Source: VRUE01 sp963701265 (GTDB lineage Bacteria; Actinomycetota; Thermoleophilia; Solirubrobacterales; 70-9). Taken from it: DNA of 64,000 nucleotides. The position numbers and the translations under genes are program-made. A model generated the notes under the pieces. That model ran no database searches, was not told the origin of the DNA, and saw nothing but the letters and a program-made list of their open reading frames with translations. Within the stretch, counting starts at the first letter, position 1, and the number at the start of each line of letters is the position of its first letter. Below, piece after piece: positions 1 to 7,444 of the stretch. Location: the NCBI GenBank assembly GCA_963701265.1, contig OY969581.1, positions 806,001 to 870,000 on the forward strand, given 5' to 3'.

Positions 1-483
1 AACCCACTGGTCCCCTACGTGAACGATTTCGAGCGGACGATTCCGACCGTTTTCGGCACCCGGGTGCGGCGCGTCTCCGACATGGGCCTGCCGGCGATCG
101 CCAACCAGACCTTCCGCCTGATCGCCCACGCTCGTCTTCACCAGGCCGTCGAGCAATGGCAGGAGCGCTACCCCGGCGTCGACATCATCCTGGTCGAGCC
201 CGAGGCCAACGACGAGCTGATGTTCGGCACGCCGATCATGGACTACTCGCGCCGCCTCAAAATCGCCCGCCACGGCTTCGAATCGGTCACCGCGACCCTG
301 GCCAAGGACTACGACCGCTTCCAGGAGATCGCCGAACGCCACGGCCTCGAGATCTCCGGCCGCCGCGTCAGCCGCGTGGTCGAGCGGGCCGCCGAAGAGG
401 AGCAGGAGCAAAACTCCACCTGGCGCCGGGTCCTCGAGCAAACGACCTCGGCTCTGCTGCGGCAGTCGGGCGAGGCTTCTTAG
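1..483 (+). CDS. Patatin-like phospholipase, C-terminal part (cut by window edge)
   Basis: The reading frame is open from the first base, so this is the 3' end of a longer gene. The visible 160 residues carry the C-terminal pattern of bacterial patatin-like (RssA/NTE-type) lipid hydrolases: NPLVPYVND near the edge, then VDIILVEPEANDELMF and an arginine/histidine-rich segment ending in RHGLEIS. The catalytic Ser-Asp dyad would lie upstream of the window. Expected role is hydrolysis of acyl chains from membrane lipids; the substrate cannot be told. The gene converges on the acyl-CoA ligase at 946-2727, which could activate released fatty acids. A structured repeat begins 12 nt after the stop. 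Confidence 0.8.
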   Translation, partial: NPLVPYVNDFERTIPTVFGTRVRRVSDMGLPAIANQTFRLIAHARLHQAVEQWQERYPGVDIILVEPEANDELMFGTPIMDYSRRLKIARHGFESVTATLAKDYDRFQEIAERHGLEISGRRVSRVVERAAEEEQEQNSTWRRVLEQTTSALLRQSGEAS

Positions 484-495
484 CCCCCAGCCGCG

Positions 496-648
496 TGGGA
501 GGGCCGTTGGCCCTTTCTGGGAATTGATGTCGCACGCGCCCTATGGGCGCTTAGCGACGAATTGAGAGCGCGGCTGCGCCGCGCCTAGAAGCACGAGTGC
601 GGCGGCTGCCTTCGGCAACATTCCCAGAAAGGGCCAACGGCCCTCCCA
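496..648 (+). repeat. Structured palindromic element, copy 1
   Basis: A perfect 29-bp inverted repeat (496-524 with 620-648) encloses three smaller hairpins: 536-550, 568-584 and 607-617, the last with a UUCG-type loop. The fold is a long stem closing a cloverleaf. A second copy in opposite orientation lies at 782-935; the hairpin layout and several loop-flanking blocks are conserved, while the outer arms differ but pair perfectly in each copy. It starts 12 nt after the upstream stop codon, in the sense direction of that gene. It could be a transcribed 3'-UTR structure, a terminator, or a miniature mobile palindrome. I do not recognise the family. Confidence 0.85.
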
Positions 649-781
649 TCCAGCTCGGAAGCGAGAAGCTTCATGTGGCGTAGGAGAGCGGCACCACCCT
701 GTCGGGGCGGCGCCCAGCCTCGCGCAAGAGGTCGAGCTTGCACGTTCGAGCTGGGGCGCTCTATTCGAGGGGAGCTTGCGA
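649..781. other. Spacer between the two palindromic elements
   Basis: No coding signal is visible on either strand. There is only a weak imperfect stem (around 709-718 with 750-760). This is the centre of the convergent gap between the phospholipase and the acyl-CoA ligase. Confidence 0.5.
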
Positions 782-935
782 GAGGAGTCGGTTGGCTCTC
801 TGGTCGAATGTTGCCGAAGGCAGCGATATGCAATCTGTCTATTGCGCGGCGAAGCCGCGCTCGAACCTTGGAGCTAAGCGCCCGCGAAGCGGGCGCGTGC
901 GACACCAATTCGACCAGAGAGCCAACCGACTCCTC
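782..935 (-). repeat. Structured palindromic element, copy 2
   Basis: This is the reverse-oriented counterpart of 496-648. A perfect 28-bp inverted repeat (782-809 with 908-935) encloses hairpins 812-822, 844-860 and 878-896. Roughly 11 of 28 arm positions differ from copy 1, and each change is matched in the partner arm. It begins 10 nt after the stop of the acyl-CoA ligase gene and reads in the sense direction of that gene, just as copy 1 does relative to the phospholipase gene. Confidence 0.85.
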
Positions 936-945
936 CCGCCCAACC

Positions 946-2727
946 TCAGCCTGCGTAGAGCGCCTCGATCTCCTGCTCGTGCTTGCTGGCCACCACCGCG
1001 CGCTTGACCTTCAGCGTCGGCGTCAACTCGCCGCTTTCCTGCGATAGGTCGCGCGGCAGGATCGCCACCTTCTTGACCTGCTCGACCCGGGCGAATTTCT
1101 CGTTGATCGTCGCCACGTGGTCTTCGATCGCTTTCAGCACGTCCTGGTTCTTGGCCAGCTGCTCGGCGTCCTCGGGCAGGCCGTGCTCCTTGGCGTAGGC
1201 GACCGCGTCTTCGGGGTCGAGGGTGACCAAGGCGACGAGGTAGGGCTTGCGGTCACCGACGACGACGCACTGGGAGACCAGCGGGTGCTGCTTGATTTCG
1301 TTCTCGAGGTTGGCCGGGGTGATGTTCTTGCCGCCGGCGGTGATGATGATGTCCTTCTTGCGGCCGGTGATCTTGATGAAGCCCTCGGAGTCGATCTCGC
1401 CGATGTCGCCGGTGTGCAGCCAGCCGTCGACGATCGTCTCGCGGGTCGCCTCCTCGTTCTTGTAGTAGCCCTGGAAGACGTTGGGGCCCTTGACCAGGAT
1501 CTCGCCGTCGTCGGCGATTTTGATCTCGCAACCCGGGAAGGGTTTGCCGATCGTGCCGACCTTGAAGTCGTCGGGCGAGGAGATCGTCGCCGCGGTCGAG
1601 GTCTCGGTCATGCCCCAGCCCTCGAGCACGAGGACGCCGGCGGCGTCGAAGAAGCTGAGGATCTCGGGGTTGATCGGGGCGGCGCCGGAGACGGCGAGGC
1701 GCAGGTTGCCGCCGAAGAGGCCGCGGATCTTGGAGAGCACCTGCTTGTCGGCGAGCTCGTACTGCTTGCGCAGCAGGAAGCCCGGTTTGCGGCCGGAGCG
1801 CTCGGCGGCGCGCATCTTCTTGCCGACCTCGATCGACCAGTTGAAGATCGCCTTCTTGATGCCGCCCTCTTTCTCGATGCCGCTGCTGGCGGCGCCGTAG
1901 ATCTTCTCGAAGATGCGCGGCACCGAGGGGAAGTAGGTCGGCTTAAGCTCGCCCAGGTTGGGCAGGATCTTGAGCGGATCGCGCTCCCAGTAGGCGATCG
2001 TCGCACCGAGGTCGAAGCTGCCGAGCTGGATCAAGAGGGCGAAGGAGTGGGCGAGGGGGAGGTAGAGGTAGGTGAGGTCTTCTTCCTCGATCACGCTGGT
2101 CTCGTTGACCATGTCGAGCATCGCCCGGTAGTTGCCGTGGCTGATGATGCAGCCCTTCGGCGGGCCGGTCGTGCCCGAGGTGTAGATGAAGGTGCAGATG
2201 TCGTCCTTGCTCACGGACTTCCAGCGTGCCTCCCACTCGGCGCCGTCGCGAGCGTTGCCGCGGGCGGCCAGGTCCTCGAGTGAGATCGCGTCCTCGCTGG
2301 AGCCCGTCATCCGCACCACGTGCTCGAGCAGCGGCAGCTGCTCACGGACGGCGCGGATCTTCTCCATCTGTTCGTCGTCCTCGACCACCACCACCTTGGC
2401 GTCGGAGTTCTCCAATACGTACTGGCACTCCTCGGGCGAGTTGGTCTGGTAAATCGGCACTACGACGGCGCCGGCCGAGAGCGCGGCGAAGTCAAAGTAG
2501 GTCCACTCGGCACGGGTGTTGCCGAGGATCGAGACCTTGTCGCCCTTGGCGACCCCGAGATCGATCAGGCCGAGCGAGAGCGAGCGCACCGTCTCCAGCA
2601 CCTCGTCGAAGCTGCGATCGACCCAGCTGCCGTCCTGCTTGAAGCGAACCGCGGGTGCACTGCCGTAGAGCTTGGCGGAAAGCGGCAGCAGATCCGCCAG
2701 CGTCGACGATTTGGTTCCCCGCTCCAT
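946..2727 (-). CDS. Long-chain fatty acid-CoA ligase (AMP-forming)
   Basis: This 593-aa enzyme of the acyl-adenylate family activates fatty acids to acyl-CoA through an acyl-AMP intermediate. The P-loop-like motif YTSGTTGPPKG is near residue 182, GWGMTETS near 370, the LHTGDIG motif near 440 and the hinge/lysine region GRKKDIIITAGGKNITP near 455. Length and motif order fit FadD15-type ligases. The ATG at 2727 has no Shine-Dalgarno sequence, but TAGACT lies 10 nt upstream, suggesting a leaderless or very short leader. Its likely role is to feed beta-oxidation together with the acyl-CoA dehydrogenases and crotonases elsewhere in the window. Confidence 0.93.
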   Translation of the reverse strand: MERGTKSSTLADLLPLSAKLYGSAPAVRFKQDGSWVDRSFDEVLETVRSLSLGLIDLGVAKGDKVSILGNTRAEWTYFDFAALSAGAVVVPIYQTNSPEECQYVLENSDAKVVVVEDDEQMEKIRAVREQLPLLEHVVRMTGSSEDAISLEDLAARGNARDGAEWEARWKSVSKDDICTFIYTSGTTGPPKGCIISHGNYRAMLDMVNETSVIEEEDLTYLYLPLAHSFALLIQLGSFDLGATIAYWERDPLKILPNLGELKPTYFPSVPRIFEKIYGAASSGIEKEGGIKKAIFNWSIEVGKKMRAAERSGRKPGFLLRKQYELADKQVLSKIRGLFGGNLRLAVSGAAPINPEILSFFDAAGVLVLEGWGMTETSTAATISSPDDFKVGTIGKPFPGCEIKIADDGEILVKGPNVFQGYYKNEEATRETIVDGWLHTGDIGEIDSEGFIKITGRKKDIIITAGGKNITPANLENEIKQHPLVSQCVVVGDRKPYLVALVTLDPEDAVAYAKEHGLPEDAEQLAKNQDVLKAIEDHVATINEKFARVEQVKKVAILPRDLSQESGELTPTLKVKRAVVASKHEQEIEALYAG

Positions 2728-2737
2728 GCGGGGGAGG

Positions 2738-2743
2738 AGTCTA
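2738..2743 (-). promoter_or_regulatory. -10-like element of the acyl-CoA ligase gene
   Basis: TAGACT on the minus strand ends 10 nt before the ATG at 2727. It is one of many TANNNT hexamers set just before start codons in this window. Confidence 0.4.
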
Positions 2744-2751
2744 GTTAAGAG

Positions 2752-2937
2752 CTAGTTGGGACGGGCTTCGTGGCGTTGTCGCCCGCCCGTAACGCTGCGC
2801 AGCGAAGTCTCGAAGAGGGACTTGTCGATGCGGCCGTGGAAGATCGGGATGCCCATCTGCACGCACTTGCCGATCACCTCCTGTCGCTTCATGTGAAGCT
2901 CCTCGGCAAGCTCGGACGGCGTCAGGTGATTGGCCAC
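2752..2937 (-). CDS. Small IF2-N-like DNA/RNA-binding protein
   Basis: A 61-aa protein. The segment LTPSELAEELHMKRQEVIGK followed by a hydrophobic GIPIFHGRID stretch resembles the N-terminal winged-helix-like domain of translation initiation factor IF-2 and related small excisionase-like folds. The GTG at 2937 is chosen because AAGGGAGGT lies 6 nt upstream; the frame continues to 3018 but without a ribosome site. It is separated from the downstream acyl-CoA ligase by 24 nt and may be cotranscribed with it. Function is not known; nucleic-acid binding is inferred from the fold only. Confidence 0.65.
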   Translation of the reverse strand: MANHLTPSELAEELHMKRQEVIGKCVQMGIPIFHGRIDKSLFETSLRSVTGGRQRHEARPN

Positions 2938-3044
2938 GGCGGACCTCCCTTGATCGTTGAAAGTGGGTAGGGAGATATTTACCCCAGATCGCGGACGTGT
3001 CAAACGACCGGGCTCCAATCGAGCCGCCGCGGGTGGGGAGCCGG

Positions 3045-3050
3045 GATAAT
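3045..3050 (+). promoter_or_regulatory. -10 element of the DsbA-like gene
   Basis: GATAAT lies 6 nt before the ATG at 3057, preceded by GG. The same GGGATAAT string precedes the tRNA gene at 3840. This implies a leaderless mRNA and supports the 3057 start. Confidence 0.55.
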
Positions 3051-3056
3051 GCTGCG

Positions 3057-3806
3057 ATGCCCGCCACCGCCGAGAAGCAGAAGCCCGAGCCGGCCGACAT
3101 ACCGATCCCGCCGCGCGGCCGGATCTGGATCGTGTTGGCGCTGACGATCACCGTGGGGCTGATCGGCTACGCGATCGTCAGCATCTCCACCCAGGAGGCC
3201 GGAGACGAAGTCGTCCACCTGGCGGGGATCTCCGAAGCACAGGAAATCTTCGGCGGCGTACCGCAGGAAGGCGATCGCTTTGGCTCCGCCGACGCGCCGG
3301 TCTCGATCCAGGTCTTCAACGACCTGCAGTGCTCGAGCTGCCGCGACGACTTCCTCAGCACGATCCGGGGCCTGGCCAACGGCTATGCCCGGCCCGGCGA
3401 GGTGAAGCTGCTCTACCGCCATTACTCGAACAGCGAGAACGTCCAACAGCTCGGGTTCTACGGCGCCGAGGCAGCTGCGGCCCAGGGCTATGGCTGGCAG
3501 TACATCTACCTCTTCTTCCGCAACCAGGACGAAGCCGAACGCTTCGGGATCGACCAGGACTACCTCGACACGATTGCCGGCGGCATCGAGGAACTCAACG
3601 AGCCCGAATGGCTGCAATACCTGGAAGACAACGGTGGCTCCGACGGCGCGATCAGCCAGGAGCTGCAGGGCTACGAGGAACTCGGGCGTGATCTCGGCAT
3701 CCGCACCGGGCAGGCCGCGATCGTCAGCGGCCCAGGTGGCACCCGCACCCTGCAGGACGGCCCCTCGCTGGCCGAAATCGAAGCCGCAATCGAAGCGGTC
3801 CAGTAG
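3057..3806 (+). CDS. Membrane-anchored DsbA-family thiol oxidoreductase
   Basis: A 249-aa protein with a short cytoplasmic N-terminus, one membrane segment at about residues 23-42 and a thioredoxin-like domain outside the membrane. FNDLQCSSCRDDF holds the CxxC redox pair at about Cys92/Cys95, as in DsbA/Thioredoxin_4 proteins. The domain ends with a short cis-Pro-like region that is degenerate here. Likely role is disulphide formation or reduction of exported proteins. A GTG at 2997 would add 20 residues, but the GATAAT box at 3045-3050 favours 3057. The tRNA-Pro gene follows 33 nt downstream. Confidence 0.8.
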   Translation: MPATAEKQKPEPADIPIPPRGRIWIVLALTITVGLIGYAIVSISTQEAGDEVVHLAGISEAQEIFGGVPQEGDRFGSADAPVSIQVFNDLQCSSCRDDFLSTIRGLANGYARPGEVKLLYRHYSNSENVQQLGFYGAEAAAAQGYGWQYIYLFFRNQDEAERFGIDQDYLDTIAGGIEELNEPEWLQYLEDNGGSDGAISQELQGYEELGRDLGIRTGQAAIVSGPGGTRTLQDGPSLAEIEAAIEAVQ

Positions 3807-3823
3807 TTCCTGCTCGGGTCTGG

Positions 3824-3829
3824 GATAAT
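3824..3829 (+). promoter_or_regulatory. -10 element of tRNA-Pro
   Basis: GATAAT sits 10 nt before the first base of the tRNA and is preceded by GG, identical to the element at 3045-3050. Confidence 0.55.
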
Positions 3830-3839
3830 CGCCGCCTCT

Positions 3840-3913
3840 CGGGGCGTGGCGCAGCCTGGTAGCGCGCACCGTTCGGGTCGGTGAGGTCCCCGGTTCAAAT
3901 CCGGGCGCCCCGA
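3840..3913 (+). tRNA. tRNA-Pro (anticodon CGG)
   Basis: The cloverleaf folds fully: acceptor stem CGGGGCG with CGCCCCG, D stem GCGC/GCGC, anticodon stem CACCG/CGGTG around loop TTCGGGT, and T stem CCCGG/CCGGG around TTCAAAT. The anticodon is CGG, reading the proline codon CCG, a frequent codon in this GC-rich genome. The discriminator is A and the CCA end is not encoded. Length is 74 nt. Confidence 0.97.
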
Positions 3914-3927
3914 TTGGAAGTTTGGCC

Positions 3928-4410
3928 TCAGCTGGGCGGCGGGCCGCCGTCGCCGCTCGGCAGCAGGATTGCCGCGACCAGGGCGGAGGCGCCCGCGGCG
4001 AGGCCGGCGGCGGTGATGCTGAGGGCGAGGCGGCCCGAGCTTTCCGAGGCCACCACTGCCAAGGCGACGGCCTCGCTGGCGATCAAGGCCAGGAGAGTGG
4101 CCACGGCGTAGCCGGTGGCCAACGGCTGGGCGCGCTCAGGGTGGCGGAAGCGCGCTTTCAGCGGCTCGGGCAGCTGCCGGTTCGGCGAGAAGTAGCGCAG
4201 CTCGATCGCCAGGGCGAGGACCACCACCGGGATGATCTGCGTCACCGCTTCGTAGTAGCCGGTGCTGGCATGGCCTTTGACGAGCACGATCGTCAGCACG
4301 AAGGCAAGCAGCAGCGCCGCAAACAGCAGCACCGTGATGATCGATGCGGCCCGCGCCTGGATCCATGCGATCATTTGGCGATCGTAACTCGGGAGATCGG
4401 GCCGGAGCAC
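3928..4410 (-). CDS. Four-helix membrane protein of unknown function
   Basis: A 160-aa protein with about four hydrophobic helices (near residues 24-44, 55-70, 98-118 and 128-150) and a proline-rich tail. I recognise no family. The GTG at 4410 is chosen because GGAGG lies 5 nt upstream; an ATG at 4374 would remove 12 residues. It ends 14 nt from the tRNA and is divergent from the glycosidase gene at 4448, with only 37 nt between them. Confidence 0.65.
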   Translation of the reverse strand: MLRPDLPSYDRQMIAWIQARAASIITVLLFAALLLAFVLTIVLVKGHASTGYYEAVTQIIPVVVLALAIELRYFSPNRQLPEPLKARFRHPERAQPLATGYAVATLLALIASEAVALAVVASESSGRLALSITAAGLAAGASALVAAILLPSGDGGPPPS

Positions 4411-4447
4411 TACTTCCTCCGATCTGCCGGGTCATGTGTTGGGACAG

Positions 4448-5557
4448 ATGCGCAGACTCCTGCTTATTCCGCTCGCGATTGCGCTGTTGGCGCTTACCCC
4501 GGCTATGGCCGGGTCGCGCGTCGGCGCCGCGCCGCCGGGCTTCATCGGCATGTCGCCGCAGGGATTCCCGGGCCCAGATGACTTCGCCCTGATGCGCGAA
4601 GCCGGGGTCACCTCGGTGCGGCTGCCGATGAACTGGTCCGGAATCGTGCCCGAGGCCCGCGATCGCTTCGATCCCCACTGGGAATTTCTCGACGAGCAGG
4701 TCGAATACATCGCCGAAAACGGCATGCACCCCTTCATGTTCATCTGGGGCACTCCGGCCTGGGTCTCGCCACGACTCGGTGCCGAACCGGTCTCAACCGC
4801 CCGCCAGCGCCGCGCCTGGCTGCAGTTCCTCCACGCGGCCGTCTCCCGATATGGCCCCCAGGGCAGCTTTTGGCGCGAGCATCGGAAGTTGCCGCGGCGG
4901 CCCGTTCGCCAGTGGGAGATCTGGAACGAGGAGAACATCGTCACCTTCTCCAAGGAACCGGATCCGGAGCGCTTTGGCCGGTTGATCCGCATCTCCGGTG
5001 GCCTGCTCCACCGTGAGGATCCGGGCTCGACCGTGATCCTCGGCGGCCTCTTTGGACGACCCCTGCAGATCCCGCCGAACGTCAGCTCCGATGGCTTTCT
5101 GGCCAACCTCTACCGGGTGCCGGGCATCAAGCGCTACTTCGATGGCGTTGCTCTCCACCCCTATGTTGCCGACGCTGGCGTACTCGGAGGCCAGATCGAA
5201 AACCTGCGGGCAGTGATGAGCTTCAACGGCGACGCGGCGACACCGCTCTACGTGACCGAGATGGGCTGGGGATCGGCCGGCTTCGAGTCCCGTTGGGAGC
5301 GGGGGCCGCGCGGCCAGGCGCGTGAACTCGATCGTTCCTTCGCGCTGCTGACCGGCAACCGGCGGCGCTGGCACATCGGCGGCGTTTGGTGGTTCTCCTG
5401 GACCGATCAAGCGGGCTCCTGTCAGTTCTGTGACTCCGCCGGTCTACTTACCAGCCGGCGTGAGGCGAAGCCCGCTTGGTACCGCTTCAACGCCTGGACC
5501 GGTGGCGACGCAGCCATCGTGCCCCGCGCCTCCGCCAGCGCGCTGCGCGGCTCCTGA
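4448..5557 (+). CDS. Secreted glycoside hydrolase (TIM barrel, clan GH-A type)
   Basis: A 369-aa protein with an N-terminal signal peptide (MRRLL then a hydrophobic stretch to about residue 22). WEIWNEEN around residue 155 gives the Asn-Glu acid/base pair, and YVTEMGWG around residue 275 gives the nucleophile Glu, the arrangement of GH5/GH39-like clan A barrels. It should cleave an extracellular polysaccharide by a retaining mechanism; the substrate is unknown. A GTG at 4436 would add four residues; the ATG at 4448 with GGGA upstream is preferred because the charged n-region then starts at once. Confidence 0.78.
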   Translation: MRRLLLIPLAIALLALTPAMAGSRVGAAPPGFIGMSPQGFPGPDDFALMREAGVTSVRLPMNWSGIVPEARDRFDPHWEFLDEQVEYIAENGMHPFMFIWGTPAWVSPRLGAEPVSTARQRRAWLQFLHAAVSRYGPQGSFWREHRKLPRRPVRQWEIWNEENIVTFSKEPDPERFGRLIRISGGLLHREDPGSTVILGGLFGRPLQIPPNVSSDGFLANLYRVPGIKRYFDGVALHPYVADAGVLGGQIENLRAVMSFNGDAATPLYVTEMGWGSAGFESRWERGPRGQARELDRSFALLTGNRRRWHIGGVWWFSWTDQAGSCQFCDSAGLLTSRREAKPAWYRFNAWTGGDAAIVPRASASALRGS

Positions 5558-5580
5558 GCCCCCGGCGTCGCCCCTGGTGC

Positions 5581-5606
5581 GGTTGTATGGACTTATGAGT
5601 GGGTGC
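5581..5606 (+). promoter_or_regulatory. Weak SigB/SigF-type promoter of the SpoIIE gene
   Basis: GGTT, 16 nt, then GGGTGC. This is one base off the GGGTAC seen at 8426 and 10314. The distance to the ATG at 5647 leaves a leader of about 35 nt with a ribosome site. Confidence 0.35.
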
Positions 5607-5646
5607 GAGCTACGTTGCTTTCCGTACCACTGCAATTGGGAGGCCG

Positions 5647-7047
5647 ATGGCTTGGATTGACATATCAGCGGTTGCCGCTGCGCTCGCCATCATCTGCGCC
5701 TGGCTTGTCGTCGTCCTTTTGCGCCGCGCGCGCCGCTCCCAACGGCGCTTCGAGATCCTCGGCAGGGTCGCCGCGGTCTCGGAGTCGGCCGATTCCCTGG
5801 AGAACACCTTCGAGGCGATCTGCGACATCCTCGTCCCCGAGATTGCCGACTTCTGCATGATCGACGTGATCGAGGAGGGCGAGCCCAAGCGGGTCGCCGC
5901 GCGGGTCTCTTCCAACGGCAGCGCGGCGGCCGAGCAGAGGTTGAGGGAGCGCCAGCCCTCGCTGCCCGAATGGATGGTCAGCGGTGAGGACGGCTCGCTC
6001 GAACCGCGCTTCTTCGAGCGGATGTCCGAGCGTGACTTGCGCGAGCTCGCCCGTGACGAGGACGATCTCTCTTTCCTGCGCGGCCTGCACATGCGCTCCG
6101 CGATCACACTCGCCCTGCAGGCGCGCGGCCAGGTCAAGGGCACGCTCACCCTCGGGGTCGCCTGGTCGGGCCGGCGCTACAACAAGGACGACGTGCGTTT
6201 TGCCTGGATCCTCTCCGGACGGGTGGCGCTGACGCTGGACAACAGCGGGCTCTTCGCCGACCTCGAGCAGGCGGAAGCGGCGCGGGCGGAGATTGCCGAA
6301 ACGCTGCAGCGCGGTCTGATGCCGCCGCCGCTCCCTCACATTCCCGGCTGGTCGTTGGCGGCGATGTACCGGCCCGCGGGAGCGGAGAACGAAGTCGGTG
6401 GCGACTTCTACGACGCCTTCCCGGTCGTCGATGGCTGGATGCTGGTGATCGGCGACGTAACCGGCAGGGGTGCTCGCGCCGCTTCGATCACCGCCCTTGC
6501 TCGCTACACCCTGCGTACCGCGGCGGCCCTCACCAACGATCCCCAGATCGCCCTGGCCACGCTGAATCGCGCCCTGCTGACCCGTCCCGACACCTCGCTC
6601 TGCAGCATCGCTGCACTCACGCTCAGCGACGACCCACGGCAGCCGGTGCGGATGGCCGTCGCCGGCCACCTGCCCCCGCTGCTCGTCGATGGCGAGGAGG
6701 TGCGCGAGGCGGCCGCGAGCGACCAGGTACTCGGCGCTTTCGCCGAGGGCGAGTGGCGGATCAGCGAGTGCCAAGTTGAGTCGGGCCAGCAGCTGGTGAT
6801 CACCACCGATGGCATCGTCGAGGCCGAGGGCGAGGCGGGGCGCTTTGGCGAGGAGCGCTTGCGGGCCGAGCTTGCCAGTGCCGGCAACCCTGCTGGGACC
6901 GTGCAGCGCCTGGAAGGCGCACTGCGGGCCTTTACGGCTGACACGCTCGATGACGACGTGGCAATCCTCGCGATCGCTCGCTCGGCCGAGCGAGCAGTGC
7001 CCCCTGTGCCCGTCGTCGGCGGGATCGGCATCAGCGGCGATGGCTGA
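5647..7047 (+). CDS. PP2C/SpoIIE-type serine phosphatase with GAF domain
   Basis: A 466-aa protein with an N-terminal membrane segment (about residues 5-26), a GAF-like sensor region (about 45-195) and a SpoIIE phosphatase domain (about 215-445). Metal-binding motifs are visible: VGGDFYDAF, VIGDVTGRGARAA, AGHLPPLL and a terminal DDDVAILA. Such enzymes dephosphorylate anti-anti-sigma factors in partner-switching cascades. The ATG at 5647 has GGGAGG directly upstream. It overlaps the next gene by 8 nt, and the RsbW-like kinase and SigB-type sigma factor lie 1.5-3 kb downstream, so it is the probable stress-signal input. No STAS anti-anti-sigma gene is present in the window. Confidence 0.9.
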   Translation: MAWIDISAVAAALAIICAWLVVVLLRRARRSQRRFEILGRVAAVSESADSLENTFEAICDILVPEIADFCMIDVIEEGEPKRVAARVSSNGSAAAEQRLRERQPSLPEWMVSGEDGSLEPRFFERMSERDLRELARDEDDLSFLRGLHMRSAITLALQARGQVKGTLTLGVAWSGRRYNKDDVRFAWILSGRVALTLDNSGLFADLEQAEAARAEIAETLQRGLMPPPLPHIPGWSLAAMYRPAGAENEVGGDFYDAFPVVDGWMLVIGDVTGRGARAASITALARYTLRTAAALTNDPQIALATLNRALLTRPDTSLCSIAALTLSDDPRQPVRMAVAGHLPPLLVDGEEVREAAASDQVLGAFAEGEWRISECQVESGQQLVITTDGIVEAEGEAGRFGEERLRAELASAGNPAGTVQRLEGALRAFTADTLDDDVAILAIARSAERAVPPVPVVGGIGISGDG

Positions 7048-7444
7048 GGCACCGGAGACTCTGGTCGGGCGGCTCTTCAACGCCTTCAATCAGCGCAACG
7101 CTGAGGAAATCGTCGAGCTCTGCTCCGCGCGCATGGAGTTCTTCGCGCTCACCGCGGAGGAGGTCGGTCGGGGTGCGCCCTATGTCGGGCCGGACGGCTT
7201 GCGCGACTACCTAAACGACGTGGAACAGTTTTGGGAAGAACTTCTGATCACCCCGGGACGGATCGAGCGCCGCGAGGATCGCCTGCTTGTCATCGGCCGC
7301 GTCTTCGTGCGCAACCGCGAGCTCGGAATCCGCGATATGCCGGTCGCCTGGATCTGGCAGGTGCAGGAGGGGCTCTTCGTCCGGGGCGAGGTCTTCGCCG
7401 ATCCCGATGAGGCGATCAGCCGTTTTGCGCGCCCGCCGGCGTGA
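7040..7444 (+). CDS. SnoaL/NTF2-like protein
   Basis: A 134-aa protein with the layout of the NTF2-like superfamily: an opening helix (VGRLFNAFNQRN), then a PDGLRDYLND segment and closing beta strands with the VFV...VAWIWQVQEGLFVRGEVF pattern. The fold binds small ligands or forms dimers; no catalytic residues are evident. Its ATG overlaps the stop of the phosphatase gene (ATGGCTGA), so translation is coupled and the protein may act in the same stress response. Its 3' end overlaps the convergent MscS gene by 29 nt. Confidence 0.75.
   Translation: MAEAPETLVGRLFNAFNQRNAEEIVELCSARMEFFALTAEEVGRGAPYVGPDGLRDYLNDVEQFWEELLITPGRIERREDRLLVIGRVFVRNRELGIRDMPVAWIWQVQEGLFVRGEVFADPDEAISRFARPPA

Noticed and set aside
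496..935. Possible insertion sequence or CRISPR array
   Set aside because: There is no transposase frame and no target-site duplication could be seen; only two inverted copies exist, without regular short repeats and spacers.
673..1047. Short + strand open frames in the convergent gap after the phospholipase
   Set aside because: They run through the palindromic elements and into the ligase gene, with no ribosome site and no recognisable protein features.
1117..2283. Long open frame (388 codons) on the + strand inside the acyl-CoA ligase gene
   Set aside because: It is an antisense shadow of a GC-rich gene: repetitive Asp/Val/Leu/Gly-rich sequence with no family motifs, while the other strand encodes a complete ligase.
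3840..3913. tRNA gene as an attachment site of an integrated element
   Set aside because: No integrase, no repeated tRNA 3' end nearby, and the flanking genes look like ordinary chromosomal genes.
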